Source of the DNA: Halapricum sp. CBA1109
GTDB taxonomy: Archaea; Halobacteriota; Halobacteria; Halobacteriales; Haloarculaceae
Reading direction: 5' to 3'
Length of the DNA: 47,777 bases
NCBI RefSeq assembly: GCF_009741825.1
Contig: NZ_WPCA01000005.1
Coordinates: 1-47,777 of the forward strand
Shown here: one piece after another, positions 1-9,248 of the stretch
How positions within the stretch are numbered: the first letter of the stretch is position 1
Layout of the letters: each line of letters opens with the position of its first letter
Notes under the pieces: model-generated
Told to the model about the DNA's origin: nothing
Seen by the model: the letters and a program-made list of their open reading frames with translations, nothing else
The model's database searches: none
Made by a program: the position numbers and the translations under genes

Positions 1-668
1 CGACCCATCGACGTGACCGTCAGAGAGGACCTCACCGTCGGGCAGCTGGCCCGGGAGTTGGCGACGCCGACGGACTTCCTCCACTACATCGGCCACTGCG
101 AGAACGGCGGCCTGCGCTGTCCCGACGGGACGCTGTCGACGGCCGAACTGGCCCGCTCGCGAACGCGGACGTCTTCCTCAACGCCTGTGGCTCCTACCAC
201 GAGGGTATCGACCTCGTCGAGGCCGGCAGTATGGCCGGAGCGGTGACGCTGACGGCCGTCCTCGACGAACAGGCCGCGACGGTCGGGACGACCTTCGCAC
301 GGCTGTTGACCCACGGATTCAGCATCGAACGCGGGATGCAGATAGCCCGGCGGCAGGTCCTGATGGGCAAGGACTACGCCGTCGTCGGCGACGGGACGAG
401 TTCGCTCGTCCCGGTCCCCGAGGAGGAGGCCGTCGTCCACCTGACCGGCCGCGACGGCGAGTACGAGGTCCGCTACGAGGTGCTCACGACCGACGGGAAG
501 GGCCAGCGCTACGACTGCCCGTTCGACGGGACGCCACGCCTCTGTGGCGACCCGACCGAACGGACGGTGTCGGCGGCGAGGCTGCGGACAGCCTTCGACG
601 GCCGGACGCTCCCGGTTATCTACGACGGGGAACTGCACTGGTCGGACGACCTCGCGCCGCGGCTGTGA
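1..668 (+). CDS. CHAT-domain (caspase-fold) protein, C-terminal part, frameshifted
   Basis: The gene runs in from before the window, so only its last ~222 residues are visible. The first part reads in frame 1 and contains HYIGHCENGG, with the likely catalytic His at 94-96. From about 156 the protein continues in frame 3 with FLNACGSYHEG, where the likely catalytic Cys is at 186-188, followed by the conserved tail RQVLMGKDYAVVGDG. His and Cys in this spacing are the dyad of CHAT peptidases. Restoring one C near 154-158 joins the frames, and 668+1 bases is then a whole number of codons. Family knowledge: CHAT proteins are caspase-like, often linked to regulated proteolysis or conflict systems. 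The substrate and any upstream domains are unknown. I treat the frameshift as a probable sequence error because the same kind of defect recurs across this window. Confidence 0.75.
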   Translation, partial: THRRDRQRGPHRRAAGPGVGDADGLPPLHRPLRERRPALSRRDAVDGRTGPLANADVFLNACGSYHEGIDLVEAGSMAGAVTLTAVLDEQAATVGTTFARLLTHGFSIERGMQIARRQVLMGKDYAVVGDGTSSLVPVPEEEAVVHLTGRDGEYEVRYEVLTTDGKGQRYDCPFDGTPRLCGDPTERTVSAARLRTAFDGRTLPVIYDGELHWSDDLAPRL

Positions 669-747
669 CCGCCTGTGAAGGCGACCCTTGCGAACGAGCC
701 ACATTGACGTTACAATCGTGTGAAATAATTGAAGATGGCCAACACAG

Positions 748-757
748 TTAAATATAT
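748..757 (+). promoter_or_regulatory. TATA box of the tbsP-like gene
   Basis: TTAAATATAT lies 25 bases before the ATG at 782, the spacing expected for a nearly leaderless haloarchaeal transcript. The surrounding 720-780 is much more AT-rich than the rest of the window. Confidence 0.6.
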
Positions 758-764
758 CACGACG

Positions 765-778
765 GTATATAGATATAC
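765..778. promoter_or_regulatory. imperfect palindrome at the tbsP-like transcription start
   Basis: GTATATAGATATAC is an inverted repeat with six of seven matching arm positions, between the TATA box and the start codon. Its position over the predicted transcription start would suit an operator, for example for autoregulation by the downstream regulator. That role is inference only; AT-rich DNA yields such palindromes easily. Confidence 0.3.
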
Positions 779-781
779 AGT

Positions 782-1600
782 ATGGTCAGTCAAAACCTCC
801 TTGAAAAAGACATCGAAAACATCCTTACGACGGCACTCGGGTCCGTCGACGAGATGGTCGTCGTCAACCCCTCCCGGGAGATGATCCGGGAACTGGTGTC
901 GGCGATGGACGGACTCGAAACCACCCCCGTGGTACACGTGCTCGCCGCCGAGCGTCCGTTGAAGGACGTGATGGACGACTTCCTCGTCGCGAGTACCGCC
1001 GCGGACCTAGTCGCCTCGGACACGCTCACCCTCCACGTGAAAGAGGATATGCCAGTGAACTCGCTGCTCGTCTCCGCGGAGTCGGTCGTCTCGGTCGTCA
1101 GCGGCGGCGACCACGTCGCCGGCCTCGTGACAGACGACGGGGCGTTCGTCGACGACGCCTACGCCCACTACACCGAGCAGTACGAGTCGGCCGACTCCTT
1201 CTCCCTGCGGACCCCCCCGCTCTCGCAGGTCCGGGAGACGCTCGACTCGGATATCGGTCCCGAGACCGCCGCCGACTTCGACGCCGTCCTCAGTTCCCTC
1301 CAGACGGCCCGCGGCGACGGCGACGGCCTCGACGAAGTGACGATCAGTCTGCTGGTCGCCGCCAAGAACGGCGAACTGCTGTACGACATCAGCAAGTGGG
1401 GCGAGGACATCGGCCTCGCCAGCAAGGCGACGTTCTCCCGGACGAAGACGCAACTGGAGGACCGCGGCCTGATCGACACCGAGAAGGTGCCCATCGACGT
1501 GGGCCGACCGCGTCTCCGACTCATGCTCGGTGACGACCGACTCGGCGACGCCGAGGCCGACGAACTCGCCAGCGTGGCCCAGAGCCTGCTGGCGTCCTGA
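782..1600 (+). CDS. tbsP: TbsP-like transcriptional regulator (DUF5821-type)
   Basis: This 272-residue haloarchaeal protein has an N-terminal alpha/beta domain of about 150 residues and a C-terminal winged helix (about 183-250, from LDEVTISLLVAAKNGE to GRPRLRLMLGD) that should bind DNA. It resembles the DUF5821 family, in which Haloferax TbsP works with TrmB in controlling gluconeogenic gene expression; I place it there from memory of the family, not from a search. The ATG at 782 sits 25 bases after a TATA box, so the mRNA is probably leaderless. It stands alone, followed by a T-run and the YcaO gene. Binding sites and ligand cannot be read from the sequence. Confidence 0.65.
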   Translation: MVSQNLLEKDIENILTTALGSVDEMVVVNPSREMIRELVSAMDGLETTPVVHVLAAERPLKDVMDDFLVASTAADLVASDTLTLHVKEDMPVNSLLVSAESVVSVVSGGDHVAGLVTDDGAFVDDAYAHYTEQYESADSFSLRTPPLSQVRETLDSDIGPETAADFDAVLSSLQTARGDGDGLDEVTISLLVAAKNGELLYDISKWGEDIGLASKATFSRTKTQLEDRGLIDTEKVPIDVGRPRLRLMLGDDRLGDAEADELASVAQSLLAS

Positions 1601-1609
1601 CGCCGCGAC

Positions 1610-1618
1610 CCTTTTTAC
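1610..1618 (+). terminator. T-run after the tbsP-like gene
   Basis: A five-T tract flanked by C residues lies about 12 bases after the stop codon at 1600 and before the ATG at 1641. Archaeal RNA polymerase terminates on such oligo-T tracts without needing a hairpin. Confidence 0.4.
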
Positions 1619-1640
1619 CCGGCCGCTCGTTCGGGCAGCT

Positions 1641-3343
1641 ATGACTATCGCAGTCGTCGGATCGAGCCCCGCCGTCGAGGCCGTCGACGCCGCCCTCCGG
1701 GACGTCGACGCCGACGTGACGCCCTCGGGGACGGACGGAATCGGCGACGCGACCTCGCCGTCGTCGTCGCCGTCGCCGGAGCGGCCACACTCGAACGGGC
1801 CGACCGTATCGCTCGGGAGACCGGAACTCCGTGGCTCGCCGTCGAACTCGGCGGCGTCGGCGGCTACCCGGTCGTCGACGCCGCCGTCACTGGATTCGGC
1901 CCCGAAACGGCCTGCTACCAGTGTCTTCGGGCACGCGTGGGGTCGAACGTCGACCCCGACGAGGAACCGACCGCGGCCCCGCCGGGCCCGGTCGCCCGAC
2001 TGGCCGGTGCGGTCGCGGGGCAGGCCGCGGCCTCCTTCGCCGTCGGCGAACCGGCGCTGTTCGGGACCGTCCGGGAGATACCACACGCCGAGCGGTCGCT
2101 GCTCCCGGTTCCGGGGTGTGAGTGTGCGGACGGCCACGACCGATCTCTCGATCGAAGCGTCGTCGACCGAGAACTCGAGGAGTCACTCTCCCGTGCCGAG
2201 CAGGGATTGGACGAACGAATCGGTGTCGTCCGGGAGGTGGGCGAGGCCGAGTCGTTCCCGGCCCCGTACTACCTGACGACGCTGTGTGAGACCGCGGGGT
2301 TCAGCGACGCCAGCGCGCCCGCGAAGGCCGCCGGCGTCGACAGCGACTGGAACCGCGCGCTGATGAAGGGTCTCGGCGAGGCCATAGAGCGGTACTGTGC
2401 GGGCGTCTACCGGAGCGAATCGTTCGAACACGGAACGACCGAGTCGGTCGCGGGCGCGGTCGATCCGTCGCGGTTCGTCGGCCCGGACGACCGCGAGTTG
2501 GCTGCCGAGCGGTGGTGGGTGGAGGGCGAACACCTCCACAGCGGCGACCCGGCGGCGCTGCCGGCGGAGTTGGTCACCTATCCGCCGAGCGACCACGACA
2601 TCCGTCCGCCGGTGACGACCGGCCTCGGTCTCGGCAACGGCGGCGTCGACGCGTTGCTGTCGGGGCTGTACGAGGTGATCGAACGCGACGCGGCGATGCT
2701 GTCGTGGTACTCAACGTTCGACCCGTTGGCGCTGGCCGTCGAGGACACCGCCTTCGAGACGCTGTGTCGCCGCGCCCGCAGCGAGTCGCTGTCGGTGACG
2801 CCGCTTCTGGTGACACAGGACGTCGACGTGCCCGTCGTGGCCGTCGCGGTCCACCGGGACAAGGAGTGGCCGAAGTTCGCGCTGGGGTCGGCGGCGGACT
2901 TAGACGCGGTCGCGGCCGCCCGGTCGGCGCTGGCCGAGGCTCTCCAGAACTGGATGGAACTGCGCGGGATGGGGTGGGCCGAGGCCGCCGACGAGGACGG
3001 TGCCATCGGCGACTACGCCGGTTTCCCCGCGAGCGTTCGGTCGTTCGTCGACGTCGACGGACAGGTCCCGGCCAGCGACGTCGGCCCGTCCGAGGTCCCC
3101 GAGGGCGAGGCCGAACTGGACGCCGTCCTCGAACGCGTCGCCGACGCCGGGATGGACGCCTACGCGGCGGCGCTGACGACCCGCGACGTCGAGACGCTCG
3201 GCTTCCGGGCCGTCAGGGTGTCGATTCCGTCGGCCCAGCCGCTGTTTTTCGACGAACCGTACTTCGGCGACCGGGCGCGGTCGGTCCCCGAATCACTCGG
3301 GTTCGAACCGCGACTCGAAAAGGACCACCACCCGTTCCCTTAG
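1641..3343 (+). CDS. YcaO-family protein with N-terminal E1-like segment, frameshifted
   Basis: The gene starts at ATG 1641 ([15 protein letters not shown]) and shifts frame near 1749; adding one C to give GACGCCGAC restores a single 567-residue reading. Residues 1 to about 140 look like a reduced E1/ThiF-like domain with a CYQC pair (about 92-95) as in TOMM partner proteins. The YcaO domain follows, with [15 protein letters not shown] near residue 240, [12 protein letters not shown] near 340 and [13 protein letters not shown] near 430. The C-terminus is DHHPFP, similar to the proline-rich PxPxP tail that azoline-forming YcaO enzymes need. YcaO enzymes activate backbone amides with ATP to make azolines, thioamides or amidines. 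No precursor peptide and no tfuA are visible nearby, so the substrate is unknown. It ends interlocked with the convergent DUF63 gene. Confidence 0.85.
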
Positions 3344-4485
3344 ATGCCGAACGTGGCCCGGACTAGGTCGCGGGTCCCGGGCCCAAGGCCGACGGCAGCG
3401 ATAGCGATCAGGAGGATCAGCGAGTAGCGCGGGCTCTCGTCCATGAACTCCTCGGAGAACAGCCAGACGATAGCCAGCGCGACGACGAGTTTGACGACGA
3501 GGAACGGCCACGAGGTGCCGATGGCAGCCGACAGCGAAGCCGGCTGTATCGACTCGGTCACGCTGATGATGACGGCGTTTGCGGGGTGTTTCGGGGTGTA
3601 AGCGAAGGGGACGCCCAGAGCGTCCGTCCAGTCCGAAGCGAGGACGTTCGCCACGCCGTCGATGGCGTGGGCCCAGAGGACGACCAGCCCGATGTAGCCG
3701 GTCCCGGCGTTGATTTCGGGCGCGACCCGGTCGGCCAGCGCGTAGACGCCGTACGCCAGCGCCGAGGCCAATCCGAGGGTCGCGAGCAAGAACAGCGGAT
3801 AGACGCCCACCTCGTCGTTGGTCGTCGCGAGGATGACCAGCGCCGCCGACGTGACGACCAACAGCGTAGTGCCGATACCGGCGAGCAACCGACTGTAGGA
3901 GTCGACGACGTCGCGCCGGGAGAGGGAGACGCTGCTGATCAGCGCCGCGAAGGTGAGACCGGCGACGGTGAAGTAGATGAGCGGGCTGATCAGCAGTGTG
4001 TTCGTCGGATAGCTGATGACCATCTCGCCGGTCTGTGAGAACACGAAGTCGTTGGCGTCTTCAATGACCCGTAGGACGCCGCCGAACAGCAGGAACGGGA
4101 CGAGCGCGAAGAACATCTCCCGGTCGTGACCGAGGTTCAGTCGGTCCAGCAGGAGATAGATACCGATCAGGAAAAACAGCCCGACGATCATGTATCCGAC
4201 TTCCGAGACGGCCGTGTATCCCGGCGTGACGACGATAGCGCTCTCGGCGGCGGCGCTACAGGTCTCGGCGAATCCCGGGCCGCCCAGTGAGGTACTTCCC
4301 CCGTCTTTGATCGCGCACTGGGCGTTGTGGGCGTCGGCGTACACCGGCCCCCAGAAGTACCGCCAGACGAACCGGTCCCAGACGGTCCGTGTCGCGACGA
4401 GCGAGCCCCCGCCGAAGACGAGAATCCCGGCGGCGAGCGCCCCCAGCCACGCCCGTACCGGTCCGATTCGGTCGATAATGTCCAT
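3340..4485 (-). CDS. DUF63 family membrane protein
   Basis: This 381-residue polytopic membrane protein has roughly nine hydrophobic segments spread over its whole length and motifs typical of archaeal DUF63 proteins, such as [14 protein letters not shown] near residue 135 and [17 protein letters not shown] near 265. The function of the family is not known. It is the last gene of the minus-strand series coming from the DNA glycosylase, 59 bases after the inositol-phosphatase family gene. Its TAA stop shares TTAG with the TAG stop of the YcaO gene on the opposite strand. Confidence 0.85.
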   Translation of the reverse strand: MDIIDRIGPVRAWLGALAAGILVFGGGSLVATRTVWDRFVWRYFWGPVYADAHNAQCAIKDGGSTSLGGPGFAETCSAAAESAIVVTPGYTAVSEVGYMIVGLFFLIGIYLLLDRLNLGHDREMFFALVPFLLFGGVLRVIEDANDFVFSQTGEMVISYPTNTLLISPLIYFTVAGLTFAALISSVSLSRRDVVDSYSRLLAGIGTTLLVVTSAALVILATTNDEVGVYPLFLLATLGLASALAYGVYALADRVAPEINAGTGYIGLVVLWAHAIDGVANVLASDWTDALGVPFAYTPKHPANAVIISVTESIQPASLSAAIGTSWPFLVVKLVVALAIVWLFSEEFMDESPRYSLILLIAIAAVGLGPGTRDLVRATFGI

Positions 4486-4544
4486 ACCCGTGGTGCCGTG
4501 TCGCGGCGTGTTTAGGTTTCCGGTCCCGTGTGCGGGTGGTGGGA

Positions 4545-5366
4545 CTACGCTTCCGGGGCCGGCGTGGGAACCGCCGCGAGGACGGCCTCGTGGGAGTTGC
4601 CGTTGGAGGCGACCAACCCCTCGCTGTCGAGGGTCCAGCGCTCGCCGTCAACGCCGGTGACCGTCCCGCCGGCGGCGCGGACCATCCCGACGCCGGCCAG
4701 CGTGTCCCACGGCGCCGTCGGCTCCGTCGTCACCACGGCGTCGAGTTCGCCGCTGGCGACGAACGCGAGCGTCGACTGCAGGCTCCCGTACCGCCGGAAG
4801 TCGCCCAGCGTCTCGGTGATAGATTGGGCCAGCGTGCCGAGGCGGTCGGCGCTGTCGACCGACCAGCGGCCTGTGATAGCTGTCGCGAACGTCTCCGGGT
4901 CCTCGCGGTCGCTGGTCGACAGCGTCGTCCCGTCACGGCTCGCCCCGTCCGGGCCGACGGTGTAACAGTCCTGTGCGGCGGGGAGATACGTCGCGGCCCC
5001 GACGGCCTCGCCGTCCTCTACGGCGGCGACGACGCTGGCCCACAACCGGAGCCCGCGGGCGTAGTTCGCCGTCCCGTCGATGGGGTCGACGACCCAGCAG
5101 GTTCCCGACTCGGGCACCGAATCGAGGAACCGCTCGTCGGCTATCTCCGCGGGCGTCTCCTCACAGACAAACCGGGCGTCCGGGTCGGCCTGATCGATGG
5201 TGTGGACTATCTGGCGCTGGGAGTCGTGGTCGGCCTCGGTGACTAAGTCGTTCTTGTCGGCCTTCGTCGACACCGACAGCGACCCCCTGAAGGTGTCCCG
5301 CGCCACCGCGCCGCCGGCGCGTGCCGCCCGTTCACAGACCGCCGCCCGCTCCCGTGTGTCGCGCAT
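4545..5366 (-). CDS. suhB: inositol monophosphatase family protein
   Basis: This 273-residue cytoplasmic enzyme belongs to the metal-dependent IMPase/FBPase superfamily. The signature motifs are present in order: [10 protein letters not shown], the metal-binding [17 protein letters not shown] (metal site 1) and [16 protein letters not shown] (metal site 2). Archaeal members hydrolyse inositol-1-phosphate, fructose-1,6-bisphosphate or PAP. The exact substrate cannot be told from the motifs, so the symbol is only a family label. It lies 49 bases after moaC and 59 before the DUF63 gene, in the same direction. Confidence 0.85.
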   Translation of the reverse strand: MRDTRERAAVCERAARAGGAVARDTFRGSLSVSTKADKNDLVTEADHDSQRQIVHTIDQADPDARFVCEETPAEIADERFLDSVPESGTCWVVDPIDGTANYARGLRLWASVVAAVEDGEAVGAATYLPAAQDCYTVGPDGASRDGTTLSTSDREDPETFATAITGRWSVDSADRLGTLAQSITETLGDFRRYGSLQSTLAFVASGELDAVVTTEPTAPWDTLAGVGMVRAAGGTVTGVDGERWTLDSEGLVASNGNSHEAVLAAVPTPAPEA

Positions 5367-5415
5367 ACACGAACGTCCGCCCGCCGCTTTCTCCCACCGT
5401 CGATTGCGGCAAAAC

Positions 5416-5904
5416 CTACTGGCGACGCTTGGTCTTCTCGATCACTTCGACGCCCTCGATGGCGGTATCGGGGTACTCCCCGTCGGCGTCCTTCTCGGCG
5501 GCTTTCACCATATCCCAGACGACGTTCAGCCCCGTCGTCACGCCCTGTAAGGCCTCCATCTCACAGCCGGTCTTGCCGGTCGTCTCGACGGCAACGGTCA
5601 GCGTGAGTTCGTCCTCGCCCACCTCGAACGCGACGTCGACGTTCGTGACGGGAATCTGGTGACACATCGGGATGGTCTCCCACGTGTGCTTGACGGCGTC
5701 GATAGCGCCGATTCGGGCGGTCGCCAGCACGTCGCCTTTCTCGACCGCGTTGTCCTCGATGGCCGCGACGGTCGACTCGGTCAACGAGATGGTCCCGCGG
5801 GCGACGGCCCGCCTGTGGCTGTCGGGCTTGTCGCCCACGTCGACCATCTGGACCTCGCCCTCCTCGCCGGTGTGGGTCAACTCGTCGTCACTCATCGGTG
5901 ACAC
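5416..5904 (-). CDS. moaC: cyclic pyranopterin monophosphate synthase MoaC
   Basis: MoaC catalyses the second step of molybdenum cofactor synthesis, turning the GTP-derived product of MoaA into cyclic pyranopterin monophosphate. The hallmark motifs are clear: PMCHQIPVTNVDV and TGCEMEALQGVTTGLNVVWD, followed by the catalytic Lys region DMVKAAEKD. At 162 residues it has the usual length. Two start codons are possible, at 5904 (MSPMSDDE) and 5895 (MSDDE). Either one overlaps the 3' end of the NAD(P)HX repair gene, which implies translational coupling. No other moa gene is in the window. Confidence 0.93.
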   Translation of the reverse strand: MSPMSDDELTHTGEEGEVQMVDVGDKPDSHRRAVARGTISLTESTVAAIEDNAVEKGDVLATARIGAIDAVKHTWETIPMCHQIPVTNVDVAFEVGEDELTLTVAVETTGKTGCEMEALQGVTTGLNVVWDMVKAAEKDADGEYPDTAIEGVEVIEKTKRRQ

Positions 5905-7339
5905 CCCACATCACCCGCGGGACGGCCTCCGGTACGTCGGTCGCCAGCAGGCCGTACCCCTGCTCGTCGGCGACGCTGTCGCCTGCCGCGCCGACGACGT
6001 ACGCGCCGATCGCCGCCGCCTGCGCGACGGGGAGGGTCGCGGCGAGTGCGGCGGTCGTCCCCGCCAACACGTCACCGGTCCCACCGACGGTCATCCCGGG
6101 GTTGCCGGTCCGGTTGACGCGGTAGTCCCGTCCGTCGCTGATCACGTCGTAACGGCCCTTGACCAGCAACGTGTGGCCGAGTTCGGCGGCGAAGTCGGCG
6201 ACGAGCGTCCCGCGCTCGCGGTAGTCCTCGGCCGTCTCGCCGCCCATCCCCCGCAGTTCGCCCTGATGGGGCGTACAGAGAAGCGTCGCGTCGGTGTCGA
6301 CGTCGGGGACGACCGAGAGGGCGTCGGCGTCGACGACGGCCGTCCCGTCGAACCGCCCGAGGAACTCCCGGACCGCCGCCCGCGTCGCCTCGGACTCGCC
6401 CAGTCCCGGCCCGAGACAGACGCTGTCGTGGTCGGCCGCCAGTTCGAGGACGCGGTCGACGGCCTCGGGAGTGAACCGCTCGCCGTCGAACGGCCGGACG
6501 ATGAGGTTCTGGTCGTAGCCGGCGATGGCATCGGCGACCGACTCGGGGCAGGCCACCCGGGCGAGGTCCGCGCCGGCCCGGAGCGCCGCCCGCGCGGCCA
6601 GCGCCGGTGCGCCGGTGTAGGGGCCGCCGCCGACGACCAGCACCTCCCCGAACGCGCCCTTGTGGCTGTCCGCCGGCCGCGAGAGCCGTGTCAGGTCCCC
6701 GCGTTCGACGAAGCGCTCTGCGGCCGCCGGGACGCCGATGTCGGCGACGGTCACCGTGGCGTCCAGGTCGGCGAGTCCGGGCTTGGGCTTGTGGAACGTG
6801 ACGACCCGGTCGGGGTGGACGGCCCCGGCCGGGAGCGTCCCCGTCCCCGCGTCCAGTCCCGAGGGCACGTCGACGGAGACGACCGTCGCGTCGCTGTCGT
6901 CGATGGCCGCGGCGGCCGTCGCCGCTGGTTCTCGCAACGCGCCGCTGATCCCCGTCCCTAGCATCGCGTCGACGATCACGTCGGGGTCGCCCAACGCCAG
7001 CGCCGTCGAGTCCCGCACCTCGCGGGTGTCGTACTCGGCGTCCCGCAACGCTTCCCAGTTCCCGCGAGCGATGTCGGTCGCGATGGTCGCCGCGCGCCCG
7101 AGCAACAGGACCGTGAGGTCGAAATCGTCCAGAAAGCGGGCGGCGACGAACGCGTCCCCGCCGTTGTTGCCCCGGCCGGCGACGACGGTGACGCTGTCGC
7201 CGGGGTCGGCGACGGCCCGCACCTCGCGGGCGACGGCGTTGCCGGAAGACTCCATCAACTGCCTGCGCGGGACGCCCAAGGCCGCGGCGTTCTCGTCGAC
7301 GACGGCCATATCGGCCCCGGAGATGACTGCCTCGATCAT
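5888..7339 (-). CDS. nnr: bifunctional NAD(P)HX epimerase / ADP-dependent dehydratase
   Basis: This 483-residue metabolite-repair enzyme fixes hydrated NADH and NADPH. The N-terminal epimerase half (about 1-215) shows VVAGRGNNGGDAFVAARFL, VDAMLGTGISG, SVDVPSGLDAGTG and TFHKPKPGL. The C-terminal ribokinase-like dehydratase half shows GAFGEVLVVGGGPYTGAPAL, LLCTPHQGEL, LVKGRYDVISD and NPGMTVGGTGDVLAG, the last forming the ADP/phosphate site. The fusion is the normal archaeal and bacterial form. It overlaps moaC downstream and follows the acylphosphatase gene by 37 bases. Confidence 0.93.
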   Translation of the reverse strand: MIEAVISGADMAVVDENAAALGVPRRQLMESSGNAVAREVRAVADPGDSVTVVAGRGNNGGDAFVAARFLDDFDLTVLLLGRAATIATDIARGNWEALRDAEYDTREVRDSTALALGDPDVIVDAMLGTGISGALREPAATAAAAIDDSDATVVSVDVPSGLDAGTGTLPAGAVHPDRVVTFHKPKPGLADLDATVTVADIGVPAAAERFVERGDLTRLSRPADSHKGAFGEVLVVGGGPYTGAPALAARAALRAGADLARVACPESVADAIAGYDQNLIVRPFDGERFTPEAVDRVLELAADHDSVCLGPGLGESEATRAAVREFLGRFDGTAVVDADALSVVPDVDTDATLLCTPHQGELRGMGGETAEDYRERGTLVADFAAELGHTLLVKGRYDVISDGRDYRVNRTGNPGMTVGGTGDVLAGTTAALAATLPVAQAAAIGAYVVGAAGDSVADEQGYGLLATDVPEAVPRVMWGVTDE

Positions 7340-7376
7340 AGCGAGGCGTTCGACGGCCGGGCCGATAAGCGCTCGG

Positions 7377-7655
7377 CTACCGCCGTATCTCGAACCCCTC
7401 GATCCCCTCGGGGTCCTCTTCGGTCACCTCGACGTCCTCGACGCGGGCCTGCGGGCTCCCCTCGTGACAGAACTCGACCATCGCCTCGACGACCGCTGAC
7501 GGTCCCTCGAAGACCGCCTCGACGCGCCCGTCGTCGAGGTTCTTCACCCAGCCGTCGGCCCCCTCCTCGCGGGCGGTGTCGCGGGTCGTTGCCCGAAAGA
7601 ACACGCCCTGAACGCGTCCGGTGACGTACACGTGTGCGCGGGTGCGGTCGCTCAT
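7377..7655 (-). CDS. acyP: acylphosphatase
   Basis: This small 92-residue enzyme hydrolyses carboxyl-phosphate bonds. Its N-terminus reads RAHVYVTGRVQGVFFRATTR, with the catalytic loop VQGVFFR whose Arg binds phosphate, followed by GADGWVKNLDDGRVEAVFEG with the catalytic Asn of the KN pair. An in-frame ATG nine codons upstream (7682) exists, but MSDRTRAHVYV at 7655 matches the family's start. It lies between the glycosylase and NAD(P)HX repair genes, probably in one transcript. Confidence 0.92.
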   Translation of the reverse strand: MSDRTRAHVYVTGRVQGVFFRATTRDTAREEGADGWVKNLDDGRVEAVFEGPSAVVEAMVEFCHEGSPQARVEDVEVTEEDPEGIEGFEIRR

Positions 7656-7703
7656 AGGCGAGTGTGTGGTCGGCACCCTCAAAATCCTACCCCCGCTGTC
7701 GGA

Positions 7704-8631
7704 CTACTCGCCGCCGCCGTTGCGGAGATGGTGGAAGACGTACGTCTGGGCGTAGCGGCGTACTCGCCGCCCAGACGCGCCCGGATGGCCGCCGAGGTGT
7801 CGTCGTAGTTGCCCTGCTCGCAGTCGGGGTAGTACTCGGCGATGGTCTTGCGGATCCACGTGTCCAGCGGGACGGCCTCCAGAAACCCCAGCGAGAACAG
7901 CAACACGCAGTCGGCGACCTTCTGGCCGACGCCGACGAACTGCGTGAGGTACTCGCGGGCGTCGAGGTAGTCCATCCCGCGGGCCGCCTCTGGGTGGGCC
8001 TCGCCGTCGGCGACCATCTCGGCGCTGCGCTCGACGTAGGGCGCCCGATAGCCGAGGCTGAGGTCCCGTAAGTCGGCCTCGCTGGCGGCCGCGAGAGCCG
8101 ACGGCGTCGGGTAGGCGTGGTACGTGCGACCGTCGAAGGTGACGGCCTCGCCGAAGGCTTCCATCAGCGACACCTGCATCCCGTGGATGCGGGAGACGCG
8201 CATCTGGGCCGAGCAGATGAACGATATCAGGCCGCCGAAAGGTGGGTCGCGGACGATGCGCAGGCCCGAGAAGCGGTCGAAGGCGTCCTCGATCAATTCG
8301 TCGTCTGGACAGGCCGCCCGGATGGCCGGCAGGTCGTCGTCCAGTCCCAGAAGCGATCGGACGGCGTCCTCGGCGGGGGCGGAGCCTCCCACTCCAGTCG
8401 GTCGTCGGTCTGCCTGACGCGGACGACGACCGGCTCCCCGCGGTCGAGTCGGATCGATCCGTCCGCGCGGCGGACGACCGTCCAGTACCAAGCGTCGCCA
8501 CCGCTGGGCGCGTCGACCTCGTACATCCCGTCGTCCTCGCGCCGCCAGAGGTACGACTGGCCGCTCTCTAGGGTGGCCTGCAGGTCCATCCCGCCGTCGA
8601 GCGACGCCACGTCGATGTGCCCGCTGTGCAT
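7704..8631 (-). CDS. ogg: OGG1/AlkA-type DNA glycosylase, two frameshifts
   Basis: The gene starts at 8631 (MHSGHIDVASLDGG). Two one-base losses break it: one in a G run at 8375-8379 (C run on the coding strand), the other near 7755. Repairing both gives 309 residues ending in TYVFHHLRNGGGE. The helix-hairpin-helix region FVGVGQKVADCVLLFSLG is followed by AVPLDTWI; its Lys and Asp match the catalytic pair of OGG1, which excises 8-oxoguanine and nicks the strand. The N-terminal domain (SGQSYLWRRE) resembles the OGG1 beta domain. It heads the minus-strand series 8631 to 3340. Substrate preference within this superfamily is inferred. Confidence 0.85.
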
Positions 8632-8714
8632 TCGGCCCCCTCTCAGGGGGCGGTCGGTATGGTCGTTTCGGGACGGTGCGAAGCTTCATATCGTTGGCGT
8701 GGTAACACGTACCT

Positions 8715-9161
8715 ATGGATTGCCGTGTTGTCGTCGAAGCCGCAGTCCCCGTCTACGACGTAGAGACGGCCGACGAGGCGGTCCGTATCGCCATCTCCAA
8801 GACCGGCGAGATGCTCAATCCGGACCTCAACTACGTCGAGATAAATATGGGTGACCGGGAGTGCCCCCACTGCGGCGAGACGCTCGAACCCGCCTACATC
8901 GCCGCCGACGAGAGCCTCGTCTCGCTGGAGTTGGAGATGACCGTTTTCAACGTCGAACGCGACGAACACGCCGCCCGGATCGCACGGAAAGAGATCGGTC
9001 AGCGACTGGAGAACATCCCGCTGGAAGTCGTCGAGATAGCGGAGATAGACGACGAGGAGACGGACGAATCGACAGACGACGAAGCGGCAGGCGACGAGGC
9101 GACGGCCGAGGGCGACGACGAGGATATTCTGCCGGAGTTCGAGTCGCTGATCGACGAGTAG
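8715..9161 (+). CDS. UPF0212 (DUF555) family protein
   Basis: This 148-residue archaeal protein begins MDCRVVVEAAVPVYDVETAD, the standard start of the UPF0212 family, and carries GDRECPHCGETLEP, a single CxxC that could contribute to a metal site, then EMTVFNVERDEHAARIARKEIGQRL. The last ~40 residues are a very acidic tail typical of haloarchaeal versions. The family is conserved in Euryarchaeota but its function is unknown. It is divergent from the glycosylase gene (8631), leaving an 83-base shared promoter region. Confidence 0.9.
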   Translation: MDCRVVVEAAVPVYDVETADEAVRIAISKTGEMLNPDLNYVEINMGDRECPHCGETLEPAYIAADESLVSLELEMTVFNVERDEHAARIARKEIGQRLENIPLEVVEIAEIDDEETDESTDDEAAGDEATAEGDDEDILPEFESLIDE

Positions 9162-9248
9162 TCGTCTGCGTTCGCCAACTGCGGGTACGGGGTCAGGGAA
9201 CGTACGAGAACGAGATGCCCCCACCGGGGAGCTGCCGTCTCGACCTGC

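Noticed and set aside
1-3343. A CHAT-TbsP-YcaO defence or peptide-modification cluster
   Set aside because: The three genes have separate promoters or terminators, no precursor peptide or effector was found, and TbsP-like proteins are core regulators; adjacency alone is not enough.
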